The notes below the pieces were generated by a model that saw only the letters and a list, made by a program, of their open reading frames with translations, was not told the origin of the DNA and did no database searches. A stretch of DNA of 64,000 nucleotides, from positions 186,001 through 250,000 of the forward strand of contig QOZQ01000009.1 in the NCBI GenBank assembly GCA_003576695.1, written 5' to 3'. This stretch comes from Taklimakanibacter lacteus (GTDB lineage Bacteria > Pseudomonadota > Alphaproteobacteria > Rhizobiales > Aestuariivirgaceae). Position numbers and translations under genes: made by a program. This document shows positions 18,737 to 26,919 of the stretch, in pieces (the first letter of the stretch is position 1; each line of letters opens with the position of its first letter).

Positions 18737-19293
18737 CGATTGTCACCATACTTCCTGCGGTGGAGACGCCCTCACTTCTCATGCGTGAGATCGAGGCGCG
18801 CGACTGGAAGGCCTTTTCGCATTTCATGACGCAGGCCAATTACCAGCGCCATATCGCCATGCGGCTGCGCAACGAGGAAGACGTCAAGAACTTCGTCACC
18901 CGCCAGGTGGCGCGCCAGGGCGATGAGCGCCGCCACATCTTCCATCTGGCGGCGGAGGGCAAGGAGCGCAGCTTTGCGGTCGGCGACGGCTTCATCATCT
19001 TAGGGCGAGGCGGCCTGGCCGAGGTTGGCTGGGGCGTGGCGCCCGATCTATGGGGCAGGGGCTTCGGCACTGAGATCGGCCGCGCGCTGGTGGGGCTTGC
19101 ATTCGAGCGTGTCGGCGCGGTCAGGGTGTGGTGCAAGGTCATGGCGTCGAACGCCGCTTCCCTGCGGCTGGCCCGCCGCATCGGCCTCAAGCATGAGCGC
19201 TCGCATCCCGATTATCCCGCGGGCCAGGGCCGATTCGAGGCGGTTGAATTCTTCGCCATGACGTCCGAGGATTATTTCGACGGCGCCTATTGA
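18733..19293 (+). CDS. GNAT-family N-acetyltransferase (RimJ/RimL type)
   Basis: This 186-residue GNAT protein of the RimJ/L-like group (acetyltransf_3) has the acetyl-CoA-binding loop WGRGFGTEIGRALVGLAF near residue 107. The helix SNAASLRLARRIGLKHE follows the usual final strand. The start overlaps the amidotransferase stop by four bases, suggesting paired function, perhaps on a small amine or amide. The acceptor (ribosomal protein N-terminus, amino acid or drug) cannot be told. Confidence 0.85.
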   Translation: MTIVTILPAVETPSLLMREIEARDWKAFSHFMTQANYQRHIAMRLRNEEDVKNFVTRQVARQGDERRHIFHLAAEGKERSFAVGDGFIILGRGGLAEVGWGVAPDLWGRGFGTEIGRALVGLAFERVGAVRVWCKVMASNAASLRLARRIGLKHERSHPDYPAGQGRFEAVEFFAMTSEDYFDGAY

Positions 19294-19317
19294 GGATCGC
19301 ATCGGCCCGAAAAGTTC

Positions 19318-19340
19318 ATGGCCGGGCTCGACCCGGCCAT
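19318..19340. repeat. Short GC palindrome
   Basis: ATGGCCGGG (19318-19326) and CCCGGCCAT (19332-19340) form a perfect nine-base stem with a CTCGA loop, just before the thioredoxin-fold gene. Palindromes of this kind (GGCCGGG..CCCGGCC) occur as dispersed elements in Rhizobiales genomes. No second copy was found in this window. Confidence 0.5.
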
Positions 19341-19359
19341 CAAGCCAAGAGACACAGCG

Positions 19360-19911
19360 ATGGCTTCGACCCCGCCCATTTGCGATTTCGGCTGGAAGGC
19401 CAGGGATTTCCGCCTGCCGGCGACCGATGGCAAGAGCTACGGCCTGGCCGATCTGCGTGGTCCCAAGGGCACGCTCATCGTCTTCATCTGCAATCACTGT
19501 CCCTATGTGAAGGCGATCACCGGCCTGCTGGTACGGGATGCGGCGGATCTGGCGAAATCGGGCATTGGCGTCGCAGCGATCTGCGCCAACGACGCCGTGT
19601 CCCATCCGGAAGATTCCTTCGCCAATATGAAGATCTTCGCCAAAGCCAGCGGCTTTGCGTTTCCCTATCTGCATGATGAGAGCCAGGAGGTGGCCAAGGC
19701 CTATGGCGCCATTTGCACGCCCGATTTCTTCGGCTTCAATGCCAAGGACGAGCTGCAATATCGCGGCCGCCTCGATGCCTCGCGCACCTCGCCGGTCGCG
19801 GGCGCAAGACGTGATCTCTATGAGGCGATGATGGAGGTGGCCCGCACCGGCAAGGGCCCGAAGGAGCAGATTTCCTCGATGGGCTGCTCCATCAAGTGGA
19901 AGGCCGGCTAA
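19360..19911 (+). CDS. Thioredoxin-fold protein (AhpC/TSA/redoxin type)
   Basis: This 183-residue redoxin-family protein opens FGWKARDFRLPATDGKSYGLADLRG, typical of the peroxiredoxin/TlpA fold. The active-site segment is CNHCPYVKAI, a CxxC with a following proline. A second CTPDFFGF motif lies near residue 125. No signal peptide is present, so it is cytoplasmic. The family of these short AhpC/TSA proteins with CNHCPYV is widespread and little studied. The ATG at 19360 was chosen because an upstream in-frame ATG lies inside a palindromic repeat. Confidence 0.88.
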   Translation: MASTPPICDFGWKARDFRLPATDGKSYGLADLRGPKGTLIVFICNHCPYVKAITGLLVRDAADLAKSGIGVAAICANDAVSHPEDSFANMKIFAKASGFAFPYLHDESQEVAKAYGAICTPDFFGFNAKDELQYRGRLDASRTSPVAGARRDLYEAMMEVARTGKGPKEQISSMGCSIKWKAG

Positions 19912-19912
19912 A

Positions 19913-19956
19913 GCGCGACCAGGAAAAGTGGATACCGGTTTTCCGTCCGGTCGCGC
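19913..19956. repeat. Dispersed hairpin repeat, family A, copy 1
   Basis: GCGCGACC (19913-19920) pairs with GGTCGCGC (19949-19956); inside it GGAAAA pairs with TTTTCC around GTGGATACCGG. It begins one base after the stop of the thioredoxin-fold gene. A related copy lies at 50787-50835 after lon, with the same inner AGTGG..CCGGTTTTCC core but a different, still self-complementary outer stem. This points to selection on structure. Confidence 0.75.
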
Positions 19957-19972
19957 GCCAAAAATAAGCTGA

Positions 19973-20161
19973 TTATTTCCGCTTGGACGGCGCCTTGCGC
20001 GGAGCGGTGGCGATTTCGAAGAGATCCTCGGTTTCCTCCGGCAGGCGCATATAGCGCACGCCCGGGAAGATGATGACCTGAGCGGGGCCATTGACGTTCA
20101 GATTGGCCGGCAGATCACCGGCGGCGCGCTTCGGGAACGGAATGACGACGGCGTTCAACAT
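19973..20161 (-). CDS. Small conserved-looking hypothetical protein
   Basis: This 62-residue protein starts MLNAVVIPFPKRAAGDLPAN. It contains two proline-ended hydrophobic strands (VVIPFP and VIIFPGVRYMRLPEE) and ends in a basic PRKAPSKRK tail. The ATG at 20161 has GGAGA seven bases upstream, which favours it over an ATG at 20182. No known family was recognised. The pattern resembles small Rhizobiales proteins of unknown function with an N-terminal (V/I)IPFP motif. Confidence 0.55.
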   Translation of the reverse strand: MLNAVVIPFPKRAAGDLPANLNVNGPAQVIIFPGVRYMRLPEETEDLFEIATAPRKAPSKRK

Positions 20162-20278
20162 GGTTGTCTCCCAGCAAGGCAAAGCATCGAACTTGGGCTG
20201 AGAATAGACAAGCCTTGCCGAAGGAAGGCTGAATGGCGCTGTTAGCTGGCGTTCATCGCTTACGCTGACGCGGCGTTA

Positions 20279-20396
20279 GAGCAAATCCCGCCAAAGTTGA
20301 AGACTTTGGCGATAAGGATTTGCTCCAACATATTGATTTGGCGCGAATCCTTTTCGGCGAAGTGATTCCACTTCGCCGGGATGCGCGCTAGCGCCA
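20279..20396 (+). repeat. Dispersed 118-bp structured repeat, family B, copy 1
   Basis: This element is about 118 bases long and repeated in opposite orientation at 53868-53984. It contains an outer stem GAGCAAATCC/GGATTTGCTC (20279-20288 with 20316-20325) that encloses GCCAAAGT/ACTTTGGC. A second hairpin is built on CGGCGAAGTG/CACTTCGCCG. In the other copy the second hairpin has G:C in place of A:T on both sides. It fills much of the 308-base space between the small gene ending at 20161 and the peptide-binding protein gene. The rest of that space shows no gene. Confidence 0.85.
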
Positions 20397-20469
20397 GACC
20401 AGTGCAGGCAAACCGTTGATCTGGAAGGGACGCCGCCCCGGACGGGATCATCCGGAGCGGCCATTAACC

Positions 20470-22065
20470 TTACGCGAACCACCAGCGCGAGGTGATCTTC
20501 ATGCCGTCGAGGTCCCAGTTATTGCCCACATCGCCATGCGCGACCTTCTTGGAATGGGCGCCGACATAGTTGTTGAACATGATGTTGAGCATGCCGCCGT
20601 CGTCCTGCAGCAGCTGCTGCATCTCCGCATACATCCCTGCGCGCTTGGCATCGTCGGTCTCGGAGCGGCCCGCGACCAGGAGCTCGTTGAAGCGTGCCGG
20701 CTTCCAGAAGGTGTCGTTCCAGGCGGCATCCGCCGCATAGAAGGTCGTCATCATCCAGTCGACGGTCGGGCGGCCATTGGTGTAGGTCGCCAGGAACGGC
20801 TTTTTGAGCCACACATTGTCCCAATAGCTGTCGGCAGGCTCGGCGATCACATTGATCTCGATGCCGGCCTTGGCGGCACTTTCCTTGAACAGGGCGCCCG
20901 CATCGGCGGCACCGCCGAAGGCCGCGTCCGACACCGAGAGATCGATCTTCAGGCTGTCGAGACCGGCCTTCTTGAGGAGCTCGCGCGCCTTGTCGGGATC
21001 GTAATTATGGGCCGGCTGCGCATCGATGGCGAATTTGATGCCGGGCGCGATCGGGTTGTCGTTCGCCACTTTGCCATGGCCGAACAGAACCTTCTTGACG
21101 ATCTCGTCGCGGTCGATCGCGTATTTGAGCGCATTGCGGACATCGCGATTGTCGAACGGCGCCACCGTCGTGTTCATCACGAAATAATAGTGGCCATAGC
21201 CCGTCACCTCGTCGATCTCGATGTCGCTGTTGCGCTTGAGGAGATCGAGGGTCTTGAGGTCGCAGCGGTCCATCACATGGATGTCGCCGGTGGTGAGCGC
21301 ATTGGTGCGCGCCGTCACGTCGGCCAGCACCAGCATCTCCACCTCGTCGAACCAGGTGTCGCGATAGTAATTGGGATTGCGCTTCAGCTTGGCCCTGATG
21401 CCCGGCTCGAACTTCTCGAGCACATAGGGGCCGGTGCGCGCACCCGATTCCCAATCGACGCCGCCGCTATCCTTGGCCGGCATGATCGGCAGGTGATAGT
21501 CGGAGACGAGATAGGGGAAGTCGGCATTGCCGCCGGTGAGCGTGAAGATGACGTTGTCGCCATCGGCCTTGACGTCGGTGACGCCGGCAAGGGCCGACTT
21601 GGCGGCCGATTTCGAATCCTTGCCCATGTGATGGCGGATCGATTCGACCACATCGGCCGGGCTGACGCTCTTGCCATTGTGGAAGGTGACGCCCTTGCGG
21701 ATCTTGAACGCCCAGCTCTTGGCACCGTCCATCGGCTCGAAGCTCTCGGCGAGATCGGGCATGATATTGCCCTTGGCATCGACCTCGGTCAGCGCATTGC
21801 CGAGCGAGCCCCAGCCGAGCGTGCCGGTGAACTGGTCGGGATAGGTGCCGGGATCGAGCGAATCCGTCGTGGCGCCATGGCCGATACCGAGCCGCAAGGT
21901 GCCGCCCTTTTTCGGTTCGGCGCGCGCCGCCGTGACGAAGAGCTTGTCGGCCGCCGCGACCGTCATGCCGGCGGCGAGCGCCAGCTGGATGAAATCGCGG
22001 CGCGAAACCTTGCCCCGCGCCGCCATTTTCTCGGCAAGTTTGAGCTTCTGATCGAGATCAGTCAT
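20470..22065 (-). CDS. Peptide/opine-type ABC transporter substrate-binding protein (SBP family 5), Tat-exported
   Basis: This 531-residue SBP_bac_5 (DppA/OppA-like) protein is of usual length. The N-terminus carries a twin-arginine signal (SRRDFIQLALAAGMTVAAA), so it is probably exported folded by Tat. The mature part starts AEPKKGGTLRLGIGHGATTDSLDPGTY, the classic family opening. Other typical segments are the WAFKIRKGVTFHNG and PFDNRDVRNALKYAIDRDEI motifs. No permease or ATPase genes lie beside it, so it is an orphan binding protein or shares a distant transporter. The divergent LysR gene may control it. Confidence 0.93.
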   Translation of the reverse strand: MTDLDQKLKLAEKMAARGKVSRRDFIQLALAAGMTVAAADKLFVTAARAEPKKGGTLRLGIGHGATTDSLDPGTYPDQFTGTLGWGSLGNALTEVDAKGNIMPDLAESFEPMDGAKSWAFKIRKGVTFHNGKSVSPADVVESIRHHMGKDSKSAAKSALAGVTDVKADGDNVIFTLTGGNADFPYLVSDYHLPIMPAKDSGGVDWESGARTGPYVLEKFEPGIRAKLKRNPNYYRDTWFDEVEMLVLADVTARTNALTTGDIHVMDRCDLKTLDLLKRNSDIEIDEVTGYGHYYFVMNTTVAPFDNRDVRNALKYAIDRDEIVKKVLFGHGKVANDNPIAPGIKFAIDAQPAHNYDPDKARELLKKAGLDSLKIDLSVSDAAFGGAADAGALFKESAAKAGIEINVIAEPADSYWDNVWLKKPFLATYTNGRPTVDWMMTTFYAADAAWNDTFWKPARFNELLVAGRSETDDAKRAGMYAEMQQLLQDDGGMLNIMFNNYVGAHSKKVAHGDVGNNWDLDGMKITSRWWFA

Positions 22066-22182
22066 GTCGTCTCCCCATTGTTTTCATTGTCCGCTTTTGG
22101 CGGAGTGGGTGAATTACAACCCAGCCTCCCTCTGGACACAAACGACCTTTCCATGCACCATCAGTGAGAAAAGCTCACCGAA

Positions 22183-23097
22183 ATGAAAATCCGCAAACGC
22201 CAGCTCCCGCCGCTCAATTCGATCCGCGCCTTCGAGGCGGCGGCCCGCCATCTCCATCTCGGCAAGGCGGCGGACGAGCTGTCGGTGACCCATGGCGCGA
22301 TTTCCAAGCAGATCGCCAATCTCGAAGGGCATCTGGGCTTCACCCTGTTCGACCGCGCCGGCAACCGCCTGTCGCTGACCGAGCGCGGGCTGAAGCTGCT
22401 GGCCGCCTCCAACGCCGCCCTCGACCAGCTCGGCTATGCGATAGCGAGGCTCGATGGCGGCGCGGTCGAGGGCGAGTTGCGCCTGTCGGTGCCGCCGGCC
22501 TTTGCCGCCAACTGGCTGATCCCGCGTCTGGCGGATTTCAAGAAACACGCCCCGGCGCTCAAGCTCCATGTGCTATCGTCCAACCGGGTCGGCGACGTGC
22601 TCGACGACGATACCGATCTCTCGGTGCGTTTCGGCAAACCGGTATGGAAGAACTGTGCCGTCAGGCTCCTGGGCCATGTGCGCTATTTCCCGGTCTGCAG
22701 CCCCGCATTGCTGGCCGGGCCGCCCGGCCTCTCCTCGCTTGCCGATCTCACCCGCCATCCGCTGCTCTTCGATGATCCGGAAGGAGAGAACTGGCGGCGC
22801 TGGCTCGAGCATGCGGGCCTGCGCGATGTCGAGCCGCGCGGCGTCATCTATCTCCAGGACTTCAGCCACATTCTCTCTGCCGCGCGCGCCGGGCTCGGCG
22901 TGTGCCTGGGCGATATGATCACCACCGGCGCCGATCTCGCGGACGGCCATCTGGTGCGTCCCTTCGAGCAATCGGTCGAGGATCTGGGCGCTTATTTCGT
23001 GATCACGCCGCAGCTTGCCTCGCCCGCGGCGCGCCTGTTCGCCGACTGGCTCGAAGCGGAAATGGTGAGCTTCGCGTCCACGACCTCCGTGAACTGA
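22183..23097 (+). CDS. LysR-family transcriptional regulator (GcvA-like)
   Basis: This 304-residue regulator has an N-terminal winged helix-turn-helix (LPPLNSIRAFEAAARHLHLGKAADELSVTHGAISKQIANLE) and a C-terminal effector-binding domain. The SIRAFEAAARHLH and FTLFDR segments are typical of the GcvA subgroup. It is divergent from the peptide-binding protein gene, with a 117-base spacer, and lies 108 bases upstream of a dimethylargininase-like gene. It may control both, with an amino acid or guanidino compound as a possible ligand. Confidence 0.9.
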   Translation: MKIRKRQLPPLNSIRAFEAAARHLHLGKAADELSVTHGAISKQIANLEGHLGFTLFDRAGNRLSLTERGLKLLAASNAALDQLGYAIARLDGGAVEGELRLSVPPAFAANWLIPRLADFKKHAPALKLHVLSSNRVGDVLDDDTDLSVRFGKPVWKNCAVRLLGHVRYFPVCSPALLAGPPGLSSLADLTRHPLLFDDPEGENWRRWLEHAGLRDVEPRGVIYLQDFSHILSAARAGLGVCLGDMITTGADLADGHLVRPFEQSVEDLGAYFVITPQLASPAARLFADWLEAEMVSFASTTSVN

Positions 23098-23205
23098 TCC
23101 TCTCGGTGAGGAATTGTCACCGACGGGTCGAGCATTAGTCGCTTGCCTTGCCGCGGGCGGTGACGGATTTTGCGCCGAGCCAAAAGCCACCCATGGAGAG
23201 ACACA

Positions 23206-24138
23206 ATGGCCCAGGACAAGACACCGTTGCGCGCCCGCAAGGAAGGCGGCGGCACGCCCCTGATGAGCGACTGGTATCTCAAATCCGAGACAGGCCCGCT
23301 CAAGGACGTTCTCCTCGGCCCGGCCGAAAGCTTCCGCTGGATGGGGCTTGAGAACGCCAACTGGTCGTCGCTGGTACGCGATACCTTGCGCAAGGGCCAT
23401 AAGTTCGACAAGCAGCTCGCCATGCGCCAGCATCGCGAGATGATCGATGCCTATCGGGATGCCGGCGTCACCTGCCACTTCCTTCCCGTCGACATGACCA
23501 ATCCCTATCAGGTCTATGCCCGCGACTCATCCTTCATGTCGCCCTATGGCGCGGTCGTCTGCCAGCTCGCCAATCCGCGCCGGCGCGGCGAATATGCGGC
23601 CGTCCTGCGCTTCTATCTCGAGCGCGGTATCCCGATCTATGACATGATCAGCGCGGGCAATTTCGAGGGCGGCGATTTCAACATCATCAGGCCGGGCGTG
23701 GCGCTCGTCGGCTATACCGATCATCGTTCCGAGGAAGTGGCGGCCCGCCAGGTGTCGGAATGGTTCATCAAGGAGGGCTGGGAGATCAAATATGCCCCGA
23801 TCGACCAGTTCTATGTCCATATCGACCTGATGGTGTGCATGCTCAACGAGCATTGCGCCGCGGTCTGCCTCGAGACGACCGAGGACGACATCGTCCAGTG
23901 GCTCAAGTCGAAGAAGATCGAGATCATTCCGGCGAGTTTCAAGGAAACCATGGCCTTGGGCTGCAATGTGGTGGCGCTGGGCAATGACCGGGTGCTGTCG
24001 ACGGCGGGCGCCCATGATCTCAACGGCAAGATGCGCGCCGCGGGCTTCAAGGTCTATGACCCGGACATGACCATGTTCACCCAGGCCGGCGGCGGCGTGC
24101 ACTGCATGTGCCAGCCTCTGCGCCGGGAAGCTGCATAG
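23206..24138 (+). CDS. Dimethylargininase/arginine deiminase-family hydrolase
   Basis: This 310-residue guanidino-group-modifying enzyme of the DDAH/amidinotransferase superfamily has ARDSSF near residue 106, the GGD substrate site in NFEGGDFN (E154-D157), the catalytic His in YVHIDL (H205) and the nucleophile in GGGVHCMCQPLRRE (C300). These enzymes hydrolyse arginine or methylated arginines to citrulline plus an amine. The ATG at 23206 has GGAGAG six bases upstream. Position beside a LysR regulator and a peptide-type binding protein suggests use of an arginine derivative. Confidence 0.9.
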   Translation: MAQDKTPLRARKEGGGTPLMSDWYLKSETGPLKDVLLGPAESFRWMGLENANWSSLVRDTLRKGHKFDKQLAMRQHREMIDAYRDAGVTCHFLPVDMTNPYQVYARDSSFMSPYGAVVCQLANPRRRGEYAAVLRFYLERGIPIYDMISAGNFEGGDFNIIRPGVALVGYTDHRSEEVAARQVSEWFIKEGWEIKYAPIDQFYVHIDLMVCMLNEHCAAVCLETTEDDIVQWLKSKKIEIIPASFKETMALGCNVVALGNDRVLSTAGAHDLNGKMRAAGFKVYDPDMTMFTQAGGGVHCMCQPLRREAA

Positions 24139-24159
24139 GCGTTCCAGGGCAATTTCGGG

Positions 24160-24182
24160 TTATCTGGCCATAAGTTAGATAA
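24160..24182. promoter_or_regulatory. Inverted repeat upstream of the TonB-dependent receptor
   Basis: TTATCT (24160-24165) and AGATAA (24177-24182) form an inverted repeat with an 11-base centre, directly before a TTGACT (24186-24191) that could be a -35 box. Its place, about 130 bases upstream of a haem-type receptor gene, would suit an iron-responsive repressor such as RirA, Irr or Fur. It does not match a known consensus closely, so this is only a candidate. Confidence 0.3.
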
Positions 24183-24314
24183 TTCTTGACTGTTTTGGTC
24201 GGATATCATTAGTTAACGCGGGGCCAGGCAAGAAAACGCGCCTGGCCGCGCGCCAGCAAAAGACTCCTCCAGTCCGGTAGCCAGCCTTTCGATGGTTCAG
24301 GGGAGAGGGGTCTC

Positions 24315-26513
24315 ATGGGACGCACCACTTGTTTGCGGCTGTCGCTCTTGGCGACAGTTGCCACGTTTGTTTTCGCCATTCCGGCATCAGGCCAGGAAGA
24401 GCCGCAGCAGCAGGCCGAGCAGGAGACCGCCACGGACAATGGCGGTCTGCTCGATCAGATCACCATCGTCGCCTCCAAGTTCGACGAGGAAGTGATCCAG
24501 TCGCTGACCTCGACCAGCGTCGTCGGCAAGGACAAGCTGCAGCAGAAGCAGCCGACCAATATCGGCCAGGTCCTCAATGGCATACCTGGTGTCTCGACGG
24601 CAGGGTCGCAGGACCGGACCGGCCTCGGGACGAGCATCAATATCCGCGGGTTGCAGGATTTCGGCCGCGTCGCGATGATAACCGATGGTGCCCGCAACAA
24701 TTTCTCCCGCGCCGATCACGGCAGCGCCAGCTCCATGTGGATAGAGCCTGAAATGCTCAAGCAGGTCACCGTCGTGCGCGGGCCGGTGGCGAATATCTAC
24801 GGGTCGGGTGCCATCGGCGGCGTCGTGGTGTTCGAGACCAAGTCGGCCAGCGATTTCCTGCGCGATGGCGAGCAATATGGCGGCTCGATCAAGGGCGGCT
24901 ATGAAACCAATGGTGAGGGCTATCTCACCAGCGTGACGGGCGCCATCAAGCCGGTCGAGGCCTTCGATCTCATCGGCAATTTCACCTATCGCGAGCGTGA
25001 TGATTATAAGGGCGGCGATGGACACAAGGTCGACGACACCAACTATGAAGTCATGGGTGGACTGGCCAAGACCGTCATCCGTCCGGCTGACGGCCATGAG
25101 GTAACCCTGGGCTGGCTCGGCAACAGCAATGACTGGCGCGAGCCCGGATCGATCCCGCAGGATACGGATCTGCGCGAGGACATCTTCACCGGCAAATATC
25201 ACTACACGCCCGGCAATGGCTGGATCGATTTCACGCTGAGCGGTTATGTCAACGACACGAAGATGGACCAGACATCGCTGGCCGACGGGCTGCGCTGGGA
25301 TCAGGAAAATGGCGGCTTCGTGAATGTCCCGGCCGGTTCGGTGCGCAGCTTCGACCTTGTCACCAATGGCTTCGACGTCAACAACACGTCGCGTTTCGAT
25401 ACGGCGGCCGTCCGGCACACGCTGACTTACGGCGGCGACTGGTTCGAGGACGATGTGACCGTCGAGGACCCCTTGGGCGGCGCATTCGTCTACAACCCTT
25501 CGGGCAAGCGCGAAGTATGGGGCGCATTCATCCAGGACAAGCTTGAATTCTCCGACTGGCTCGAGATCATCGGCGGGCTGCGCTACGATTCATACAATTT
25601 CGAAAGCACCGATGGCGAGATCAGCAATGATGGCGACCGGCTGTCGCCGCGCATCACGGCCGGCATCAAGCCATTCGAATCGACCGGCCTGCGCGGCCTC
25701 CAAGTCTATGGCACCTATGCCGAAGGCTATCGCTCGCCCAGCGTCATTGAAACGCTCATTACCGGCATGCACCCGGCGGGCGTGGCCTTCCCGTTCCTGC
25801 CCAATCCCAATCTGACGCCTGAAACCGCGCATATGTTCGAAGTGGGCGTGAACTACAAGCGCGACGGCATATTCACCGATGACGATGGTGTCCGCGTCAA
25901 GGCGGCCGTCTATCACAACACGGTCAATGACTATATCGGCCTCAATGACAGTCTTTCGCCATTCCCGGGGCCGAACTTCGATCCCAATTGCACATGGTCG
26001 ATGCAGCCGGGAACGGCCCCGTTCTGTGTGCAGTATCAGAACTTCGACGAGGTCGTCCTGAAAGGCATCGAATTCGAGGCTGTCTATGATCGCGGCACTT
26101 TCTTCACCGGGCTGTCAGGCTCCTTCGTCGACAGCAAGAACAAGGAAGATGGCAAGGAGCTCGACACCGTTCCGCCCGATCAACTTCTCGGCTTCCTGGG
26201 TTTCCGCTTCTTCGACCAGCGCCTGACTGTCGGCGGCGAGGTGCAGCACGCCTTCAGTTACAAATATAGCGTTCCCGATCTTTCGACGCCCAGTCCAACG
26301 GATACGAAGCGGGTCTCCGAGGATTATACGCTGGTCAATCTGTTCGCCGGCTATGAGGTCACGCCCGACTTCCGCGTCGATGCGCGGCTCGAGAACATCT
26401 TCGACGAAAAGCATGTGAACTATCTGAGCGCCGTTCTGGGGGCCGGCGGCGATCCCTATCTGGAGCCCGGCTTCAACGCCAAGATATCGGCCACCTGGCG
26501 CTTCGGCGGCTGA
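24315..26513 (+). CDS. TonB-dependent haem/haemoglobin-type outer-membrane receptor
   Basis: This 732-residue 22-strand outer-membrane receptor begins with a signal peptide (to ASGQ). A TonB box-like DQITIVASK follows near residue 52, then the plug domain (LNGIPGVSTAG, NIRGLQDFGRVAMITDGARN) and the barrel. The segment YRSPSVIE ... LPNPNLTPETAHMFEVG contains the NPNL motif seen in haem receptors, although the preceding FRAP motif is replaced by YRSP. The last residues (SATWRFGG) end close to the aromatic C-terminus needed for assembly. No haem ABC genes lie nearby, so the specificity is inferred. Confidence 0.92.
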   Translation: MGRTTCLRLSLLATVATFVFAIPASGQEEPQQQAEQETATDNGGLLDQITIVASKFDEEVIQSLTSTSVVGKDKLQQKQPTNIGQVLNGIPGVSTAGSQDRTGLGTSINIRGLQDFGRVAMITDGARNNFSRADHGSASSMWIEPEMLKQVTVVRGPVANIYGSGAIGGVVVFETKSASDFLRDGEQYGGSIKGGYETNGEGYLTSVTGAIKPVEAFDLIGNFTYRERDDYKGGDGHKVDDTNYEVMGGLAKTVIRPADGHEVTLGWLGNSNDWREPGSIPQDTDLREDIFTGKYHYTPGNGWIDFTLSGYVNDTKMDQTSLADGLRWDQENGGFVNVPAGSVRSFDLVTNGFDVNNTSRFDTAAVRHTLTYGGDWFEDDVTVEDPLGGAFVYNPSGKREVWGAFIQDKLEFSDWLEIIGGLRYDSYNFESTDGEISNDGDRLSPRITAGIKPFESTGLRGLQVYGTYAEGYRSPSVIETLITGMHPAGVAFPFLPNPNLTPETAHMFEVGVNYKRDGIFTDDDGVRVKAAVYHNTVNDYIGLNDSLSPFPGPNFDPNCTWSMQPGTAPFCVQYQNFDEVVLKGIEFEAVYDRGTFFTGLSGSFVDSKNKEDGKELDTVPPDQLLGFLGFRFFDQRLTVGGEVQHAFSYKYSVPDLSTPSPTDTKRVSEDYTLVNLFAGYEVTPDFRVDARLENIFDEKHVNYLSAVLGAGGDPYLEPGFNAKISATWRFGG

Positions 26514-26530
26514 GGCCGACGCCCGAACTG

Positions 26531-26566
26531 ATGACCGCCCAGCCTATCGGGCGGTCATTTGCTTTT
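26531..26566 (+). terminator. Terminator hairpin after the TonB-dependent receptor
   Basis: ATGACCGCCC (26531-26540) pairs with GGGCGGTCAT (26549-26558) and is followed by TTGCTTTT. It begins 18 bases after the receptor stop. The hairpin also overlaps the last codons of the convergent small gene at 26544-26876, so the two features share sequence. Confidence 0.75.
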
Positions 26567-26876
26567 GGAGCGCGATCTTGCTCTTGTCGAGCGCCCGGCG
26601 CACATCATCGGCCTTGAGGCCGTTCTCCCCGGCACGCGCGACGATCATGTCATATTGCGGCTGGCAGGACGCGAAGCTCGCCTCCGCGGCCTCGCTCCTG
26701 CTTGCCCGAAGCTGCTTTTCAGCCTTGTAGGCGGCTGCCGCACATTGCTGCCAGGACTTGATCGCCTGGGTGATTTGCGGCGGCAGGGATTGCTTTGCTA
26801 GGACAGGGGAGGAAGCAAGGGCAATCGCGGCAAACACGCCGGCTGTGAAGAGCATCGATGAATTTCTGTTCTGCAT
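26544..26876 (-). CDS. Small periplasmic hypothetical protein
   Basis: This 110-residue protein has a clear Sec signal peptide (MQNRNSSMLFTAGVFAAIALASSPVLAKQ, cleavage likely after VLA). A helical mature region follows with two cysteines (QQCAAAAYKAEKQL...ASCQPQYDMI) that could form a disulfide. No known domain was recognised. It is convergent with the receptor gene and overlaps its terminator. The composition and signal peptide make a real gene likely. Confidence 0.6.
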   Translation of the reverse strand: MQNRNSSMLFTAGVFAAIALASSPVLAKQSLPPQITQAIKSWQQCAAAAYKAEKQLRASRSEAAEASFASCQPQYDMIVARAGENGLKADDVRRALDKSKIALQKQMTAR

Positions 26877-26919
26877 ATTCGTATCTTAGTGTCGTCATGT
26901 TTTCTGGCAATGCCGCGGC

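Noticed and set aside
20416-22167. 583-codon plus-strand frame opposite the peptide-binding protein
   Set aside because: Its composition (repeated ADR/GR/VGI strings) is that of an antisense shadow; the minus-strand protein has a Tat signal and family motifs.
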